NCBI GenBank assembly: GCA_020064725.1
Contig: JAGTWJ010000017.1
Span: 3,596,001-3,660,000 of the forward strand
Direction: 5' to 3'
From: Drechslerella dactyloides
Lineage: Eukaryota > Ascomycota > Orbiliomycetes > Orbiliales > Orbiliaceae
Length of the DNA: 64,000 bases
Part shown: positions 57,965 to 64,000 of the stretch, piece by piece
How positions within the stretch are numbered: the stretch's first letter is position 1
Layout: the number at the start of each line of letters is the position of its first letter
Made by a program: the position numbers and the translations under genes
Notes under the pieces: model-generated
Seen by the model: only the letters and a program-made list of their open reading frames with translations
Told to the model about the DNA's origin: nothing
Databases searched by the model: none

Positions 57965-60841
57965 GGTGGACTAGGTGGGAATATTATTCGGCCCTAGTTA
58001 CCGCTAATACTCGATCAAATTAGCTAGAGATCGAGCGAAATCCCGAGTGTCTAATGGAATAAGGTTGGGAAGATATTTGTAGATTCAAAAGAGAGATGAT
58101 AAATCAACGAAGCGAACGAAATATAGAAAAAAAGATCTAGGATAAAAGAGCGTATTGCAACCGATCTAAAGTATGATAGGGTAGATGAAAATGAATGACT
58201 GTGGCTAAACCTCCATAAGAAAGAGCTGAAGCCTAAAAGATTGTGATGCTGAGAAAACGGAAATATGGATGTAAGCCCTGTTATATACACACACAGCTAC
58301 AGAACTATAGTACTAGCTGATCATATAGATGCATGTACGTACGCCCAACTATAAAACTCAATAGTGATCGCGATCGATCGTGTGCCAGAGCATATGCGTC
58401 AGCGTCTAGGCTATGGACCTTCGAGCAATTCGAACCCCATGACAGCAAGCTTTGGCTGCACTTTCTCCCGTCTCGGATCTCACCGCAGCTGACGAGGCGA
58501 TACGCTGCAGAGCAATACTAAGCATCTTCGGAACTCACTCTTTGACCCAGGAGTTGTTTCCTCTCACATGCCGTATTCATGTGGTCAGCTCGCGCTCGGA
58601 GCCCTAACAGAACGAACTCTGTGGCGTTTATGAGAATGTATTTGCTGGCTGTGCTTGCCGTGTAGACCTTAGTGACATTAATCATATATACGCGTGGTAC
58701 TATTGATTTTCAAGGAACCGACAGACTAGCACCATTGCATATGCTCGTAACCGAAGCCTAAGAGTTTTTTTAGCATCAGGATATATCGAGATATTTTGAT
58801 ACACAAGCGCTCCTGCAAGAAGAAGCTCAAGAGTAAGAGCCTTATAGGTCATCCCTTCCGCCTAGATGCGAATAGTCAGAGGGCTGATGGCTGGGCGGAA
58901 TTAAGCGTTTTGCCCCCTCCCAGACTTAAGTACAATCCAGCGTTCGCGGCAAGGCCTTCCTTAAGATCCTTGGCAGTTTTCTGCAACTTTGATCGATTTG
59001 TTCCGCTTTGCGTACCTTTTTAATGCATTTGATATATGCCATGTTGCGCAAAGTCTATTATAGTAGGATTCTGAACGATTTAGAACAGGTACAAGCGCGC
59101 TGGGGATTTGTGTAACCTTTCCGATCAATCAAGTTTCGCGCAGCGAAGGGTCGCATTTAGACAGTCGCATTCGGGCCGGATCGCACTCGGACATTAAATC
59201 AAAGCTGCCAGATAATGTGGTGTTACCTCGCTTGCGAGTAACCTTTTAATGCATATCGATCGCGATCTGATGACCTCGATTGAGAATGCGGTTTTGCTGG
59301 ACTATTCAACAATGCCATTCGGAATATCGATAGCAAGAGATGGAGCATCCATCCGCAAACTCAAAATCATGGAGCATCCAACTTGGGGCTATGGCGCCCG
59401 CAAAACATCCGAGAATCGGATGAAGCGGTGTAATCGGCGTAAATAGTCTTCGTGCTATTTTGTAACTCGGATACGCGTATACGGATTCATTCGCAATTAA
59501 TTACAGAGGAGGGGATTCCGGCTAGCTATTCGTCTTGAAAGGCAGAAATTATATTATCTATCAAATAGCCGTATAAGTATATGAAGTAATGGCAGCAGTG
59601 CCTACGAATACACCGATTGAGTTATATAATGCGGAGCCAGTAGCGCATAAAATAATAATCATGAAAGAATTAATTGATCGGATAAATTATTATTATTGGC
59701 GTAGACGTCTACATCCACGGGAACCCCGTTGGGATTGTGACTTTCTGATGGTAATATAGCCGGAGTACGCTGCGAGACCACCGGAGTATATATATCTTTC
59801 AGTTTGGTGAGGGCACACGTACGATACTATACCAAGGTGCTTTGTACGAATTTAGGCTCATACAACGCCTGACATTCGACTTATACGCATAGGCATATGC
59901 CGTAATACAAACGGGGCTCGCGGGATCCCAGCCTCACCCTCGAATACCGCGCGTTTGCGGATATGCCTAATCTAGATGGTGACTCTGGATCTTGGTCAGC
60001 ATACGTATGCATATGATGCGCCTGACCAGACGTGTCTCGAACCATACTTCAACCGTTCGGCTGTGGCATATATTATTGATTCCCAGATATGATTTTGGGC
60101 GTGTCATATTTTGACAGTGGCAAATTGCAGGTCAAATATCTACAAGTGTTCGTTGGATCCAAGCGAGTTTAGCATGGATTATATGACCGAGACAGTAAGG
60201 TATTTATATAAGCATGATATTTGTGAGCTTGTGATCTAGACATACGCATCGAATATGCATTTATGCTACAATACAAAGGGTACCCGACGTTGAGTCGACT
60301 AAGAACCGGAGTTTATACGGGTGGGCCTGGTATAAAATTTAAAATAGCACTCAATGCGAGATGCATGGGGATCTATATTTCTTTCTTTTTTAAATAACGG
60401 ATCTATAAAGTTGTACACTGATCCTTTTCAGCCCGGTTTGTGTGCTTGATTCGTAAAATAAAATACATGTACATATGCAACTAGGATCTATGTATAGTCG
60501 TTCCCAAGCGGCCTGCCAGCCCAGATATTGATACTGGACAATTCGAAAACCAACTGAGAACATCATCCCCGGGACGTTGAGCCTCTAGATCTATAGACAA
60601 AGAAAAATCCGTTTATATAATAGCTTCAAATGAAATTCGAAGACAGCGTATACGTAAAGTGAACCTCACGAATTAGTGATAACGTGAAGACAATATATGT
60701 ATCATTGAGATGTCGAGCTCCAGCTCGAGGGTTAGTCTCATGGCTCTGCCAATCGACGATTTCGAGAGCATACCCAGTCTTCCAACATTCGCATTGGTAG
60801 ACCGATAGCTCCTAGAGTCGCCTCTGGTAATGCGTTAACGC
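57965..60841. other. Spacer between the WSC paralogs
   Basis: About 2.9 kb with no gene. It holds the promoter of copy A, the rest of duplicated segment A to about 59640, a unique AT-rich part (59640-60300) with inverted AATAATAAT/ATTATTATT at 59650-59698, and the left end of segment B. Confidence 0.55.
58282..58287 (-). promoter_or_regulatory. Candidate TATA box of WSC gene A
   Basis: TATATA followed on the minus strand by an ACAGGGCTTAC leader, about 320 bp upstream of the ATG. The same arrangement is kept at copy B (62958-62965), which supports function. Confidence 0.45.
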
Positions 60842-62658
60842 TCAGTCGTCCTGTCTACCTTTCCCCTTAGGCTTGCTTGGAGCCTCCGTGATGGTGCTTT
60901 GTTCCGTTACCGTGACGGTCTTGTAGACGATTCTCGGTGCTGGCTTTTTGCCATCCTTGCCATTGTTTTTGCCATTGTCCTTGTCATTGTCCTTGCCGTT
61001 GCCGTTGCCTTTGCCGTTGCCTTTGCCGTTTTCGTTGTCGTTGTCATTGTCATTGTCCTTTTCATTATCCCTGTCATCGTCTTTGTCATTGTCCTTGCCG
61101 TTGTCTTTGCCATTATTCTTGTTATTTTTCTTCCCAGAGTGAGGGGTAGGCTGGGCGCGACGCTTGGTACAAGTAGTGGTTTGAACAACCTTCTCCACCG
61201 ATGTGATAGTCCTCTCGCGGTCATTATCACCTTTTACCTTTCTTGTAATTGTTTGTTGCTCAGTGACCGTCTTAATTTCGACTTCTTCCTCATCATCGTC
61301 TTCTGAGTCGCGATCTCCCTTGTCTCCCTTGCCTTTGCCCTTGCCTTTGCCCTTGCCCTTGCCCTTACCATTGTCGTTGTCGTTGTCGTTGTCATTGTCG
61401 TTGTCATTGTCCTTTTCATTGTCCTTGTCATCGTCTTTGCCTTTGCCCTTGCCCTTGCCCTTGCCTTTGCCCTTGCCATTGCCATTGTCCTTGTCTTCTT
61501 TGCCTTCCTTGGTATCTTCGTCCATGGGTTTCTGATCAGGCTTCTTGGATCCCTCCTTAGGCTTGTTGTTGGACTGTCCTTTGGGGGGTCCTTTCGGATA
61601 TCCAGCGCATTGGCGGTCGCCAGTGTCAAGGTCAGCATTGTAATATAAGTCGAGGGCAAAGTTGCCACCACATTTTTCGTTGCTGCCGGCACATCGTGAA
61701 TTGCATCTAGCTTTATCGACTTCTTGGGCGTTCGGTCGAATGGTGCCTCCGCACTATCAGATAGATGTGTTAGATTTTGTCTATTGAGTGTGATATAAAA
61801 CCACTGCATTCGCGGAGAAGAGCTTACAGAGCCTATTGTCCAGATTTATAAGTCGGTACGCATATCAATGGTCAGGGGTGTTACGCTACTAATAAGTCCG
61901 AAAATAGCTGGGTAACTTACACCACCTCTGGCAAATGCCGGCATAAGCAAACCCTTCCTTAGCGCAAGCTCCCAGACATTTGTCAATGGTCAGGGCATTG
62001 TCATCGGCAACCACGATTTTCAGGACTCCGCCAGCAGCCTTGTTGTCGTCATAGCAGCCTTGCTTCTTATATCCTTTGGCAGCTTCGTTGGCGTTCCAGT
62101 TCTTGAATGTTTTGTCTTTGTAAAGCGACCAGACACCGGGACCACCGCACCATTTTTCGCGGTCTCCGAGACAGTCGAAGGAACATTTGAATAGATCCAA
62201 TTTCCCCATGGCGGTATTGCCGCAAGAGCACTATATTTTGTGGATTTGCTACATTAGATCCCGTATGCCATGGCAAGGGGTTCAAAGCTTCGTTTAGATA
62301 AATATGCAACTGGAAAGCTAACCTTGCCCTGCGGGCCTCCCCGAACGGCCGCAAACCGAGTGCCTATCGCTTTACAGGCTGCCAGGCACTTTTGAATCGT
62401 CATTTGAGCTGCAGGGACCGAGATAGGGTCACCTCCAGAGCTGACATCGAACTGGAGTAGTTTATCGCCAGTCGTGGGCCTGTAGCAGCCTACGCGCGTG
62501 GAATCACGCTTCAGGTCGGGATCGAAGCACATCTGCCAGGTATTAAGGTTACCACGCCTATAGAGACCTGAAGGTGTATAGCCAGCATCCTGGGGAGCCG
62601 CTATGACAGTATGCACAAAAGCGGTCGTCACAATGAGGATCCATTTGGTGGAACACAT
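60842..62658 (-). CDS. Secreted protein with two WSC domains and Lys/Gly/Asp/Asn repeat tail (copy B)
   Basis: Exons (minus): 62658-62323, 62230-61921, 61832-61828, 61753-60842, giving 520 residues. It is a paralog of the 56356-57964 gene with the same exon phases. The signal peptide is about 1-21. WSC 1 is VGCYRPT to TIQKCLAACKAIG, CSCGNT, WCGGPGVWSLY. WSC 2 is QGCYDDN to TIDKCLGACAKEGFAYAG, WCSCGGT, KCGGNFALDLYY. The third exon is again 5 nt (GCTCT). The tail is an almost pure Lys-Gly, Asp-Asn and Lys-Asp alternation, coded by hexanucleotide-like repeats at 61325-61490 and 60955-61125. A conserved TVTEQQTIT/TITSVEKVVQTTTCTKR part lies between them, and a C-terminal KTVTVTEQSTITEAPS-KPKGKGRQDD part follows. 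There is no membrane anchor. It is a probable secreted, carbohydrate-binding wall protein. Confidence 0.85.
61828..61832 (-). other. 5-nt microexon of WSC gene B
   Basis: Minus-strand junctions TAG|GCTCT|GTAAGC. Joined to ...TGGT and TGCGGAGG it gives W-C-S-C-G-G. Same position, length and phase as in copy A, with different coding sequence. Confidence 0.75.
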
Positions 62659-64000
62659 TGTTGTGGACTGTATGAAACTATTGCTCGGGGCCTAGTCGCC
62701 ACTTTAATATTCGATCAGGTTAACCAGAGATTGAGCGAGAAATCTGACTGTTCAATGAGATAGAATTGAGAAATATTTGTAGACACAAAGGAGAGATAGA
62801 GAATCGATAAATAAATGAATGAGTGATTTAGAACAAAGAACGGATCGCAGCCAGAGCTACGGATGGAAATGAATGAAAATGACCAAGCCTCTAAGAGAGA
62901 ACTCCAGTCTAAGGGACTTTGATGCTGAAGAAACGATAAGATGAAGGCAAGCCCTGCTATATATACGCCGATACAGAAGCAACTAGTCATACACATACAA
63001 TCAAATAAGCTTAATATATTAATTAATAGCTTAATAGTGATCGTGTGCCGAAGCAAGGGCGCCGACGTATAGGCGATTTAACTTCCCGAGCAATTCGAAC
63101 TCCGTAGCAGCAGGCTTTGGCTGCACTTCCCCACGTATCGGATCCTATAAGTCATGCATACGCTGCAAGCCGACATTCCCGATTTTGGTGGACTGACTCG
63201 AGAACTTATGTGAGACCTAAAGGCTATATCCTATCACATGCCGTATTTATGTGGCAAAGGACGTATTGCGATATCAGCGTATTGCATTCAAACTTAGGTG
63301 CCCTCCAGCATTAGCAGTAAGGCCTTCCTTGAGATTCTTGGCAACTTGCTTCAATCTCGCACAATTTGTTCTATTTTGCATATACTTCTAATGCGTTCGA
63401 TATAAGCGCTTAAGCCATGTGGCGCAAGTCTGCTTTAGTCAGATTTCGAACAGTTTGGGATAGGTACAGGCGTGCCGAGAATATCGTTTGTGCAACCGCA
63501 ACGAAGGCCCGCTTTGGACGAACGAGTCGATCTTACTCGGGCCGGACGGCACTCGGAAATTTAAATTAAACAAAGCTCCCAGGTAATGTAGTTCTACCTC
63601 GCTTATGAAGTCACTATTTAATGCATATCGACTTGGTCGCCTTGATTTTAGGTATGGTGTTGCTAGGACATTCGATATTCAACAATTCCATTAGGAATAC
63701 GGATAGCAAAGGGTGGAGCATCCATCCGCCAACGTTACCTAAAGTCATGCTCCAACGTAGGGTTAAGCGGCCCGAGATTCGGATGAACCGACTTAGCCAG
63801 CATAAAATAGTCTTGATGCTATTCTGTAATTCGAATATGGATTGATTCAAAAAATTACGCGGGATGAGATTGCTACTATTGGTTTCGAAAGAAAGAGAAA
63901 CATATATGTCAAGCGGTCAGATGAATCCATGAAGGCAAAGCAGCATCGCAAATACTTGGCTACACCAATTGAGTTGGTTAGAGCCAATAGAGGATACAAT
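62659..64000. other. Promoter of WSC gene B and right part of duplicated segment B
   Basis: 1.3 kb with no gene. The AT-rich sequence matches copy A up to the window edge. Confidence 0.55.
62958..62965 (-). promoter_or_regulatory. Candidate TATA box of WSC gene B
   Basis: TATATATA about 300 bp upstream of the ATG at 62658, matching the position in copy A. The AGCAGGGCTTGCC leader after it is shared. Confidence 0.45.

Larger units (their letters stand above)
55973..59640 (+). repeat. Segmental duplication, copy A
   Basis: This segment is related along most of its length to 60303-64000 in the same orientation. It includes the WSC gene, its TATA region and the downstream spacer. Matching marks include CACTGAATGTGAGATG (56031) vs CACTCAATGCGAGATG, TCCTCTCACATGCCGTATTCATGTGG (58560; shown shortened) vs the same motif at 63231, and TTAATGCATATCGA at 59246 vs 63617. 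Copy A has about 300 bp (roughly 58610-58905) missing from copy B. Confidence 0.8.
60303..64000 (+). repeat. Segmental duplication, copy B
   Basis: Head-to-tail partner of 55973-59640, running past the right edge of the window. Its last part (63820-64000) still matches copy A at about 59455-59640 (TGCTATTCTGTAATTCG vs TGCTATTTTGTAACTCG, then CACCAATTGAGTT vs CACCGATTGAGTT). Confidence 0.8.

Noticed and set aside
58425..58450. TTCGAA-containing string resembling a tRNA T-loop, repeated at 63098
   Set aside because: It is part of the duplicated spacer; no cloverleaf can be drawn around it.

Overview
The window is nuclear DNA of a filamentous ascomycete (Pezizomycotina; I cannot fix the class). 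Genes are split by many short GT..AG introns of roughly 50 to 110 bases. The gene set is typical of such fungi: CWC25, a Rsc9-type RSC subunit, TAP42, carboxypeptidase Y, and WSC-domain secreted proteins. Coding DNA is GC-rich with C-ending codons, while the spacers are AT-rich. Exons were joined by hand by matching splice sites, reading frame and family sequence. Every joined model closes in frame.

Positions 1-38,500 hold mostly conserved housekeeping genes. In order they are: a 5'-cut unknown ORF; branched-chain 2-oxoacid dehydrogenase E1-alpha (-); a C3HC zinc-finger RSM1/NIPA protein (-); ATP12 (+); a FHIT-like HIT hydrolase (-); pyruvate decarboxylase (+); a tetraspanin (+); glutathione synthetase (+); CWC25 (-); mitochondrial ribosomal protein uL6m (+); HAL2/MET22 bisphosphate nucleotidase (-); RSC9 (-); TAP42 (+); dihydroxyacetone kinase (+); carboxypeptidase Y (-); a Ser-rich unknown protein (-); and a RING-YEATS fusion protein (-). 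The genes act in separate pathways: amino-acid, pyruvate, glycerol, glutathione and sulfate metabolism, mitochondrial assembly, splicing, chromatin, TOR signalling and the vacuole. Several pairs share a divergent promoter (RSM1/ATP12, HIT/PDC, CWC25/uL6m, RSC9/TAP42).

Positions 38,500-47,400 are gene-poor and AT-rich. They hold a decayed tandem array with units of about 300-325 bp, two foldback palindromes with a shared core, and a diverged repeat pair. They also hold a likely very small gene (61 codons) with a good TATA box and leader, and a secreted, probably GPI-anchored, cysteine-rich protein.

Positions 47,400-55,300 return to single-copy genes: an acidic, probably nuclear unknown protein (+), F-actin capping protein alpha (+), the Golgi SNARE SFT1 (-) and vacuolar alkaline phosphatase PHO8 (-).

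Positions about 55,970-64,000 are a head-to-tail segmental duplication. Each copy carries one secreted protein with two WSC domains and a long charged tail. Both paralogs keep a 5-nucleotide microexon inside the C-x-C-G motif of the second WSC domain. Their tails have diverged by different simple-repeat expansions.

The most unusual items are the RING-YEATS fusion, the conserved 5-nt microexon in the duplicated WSC pair, the small orphan gene, two GC-AG introns, and the decayed repeat cluster.
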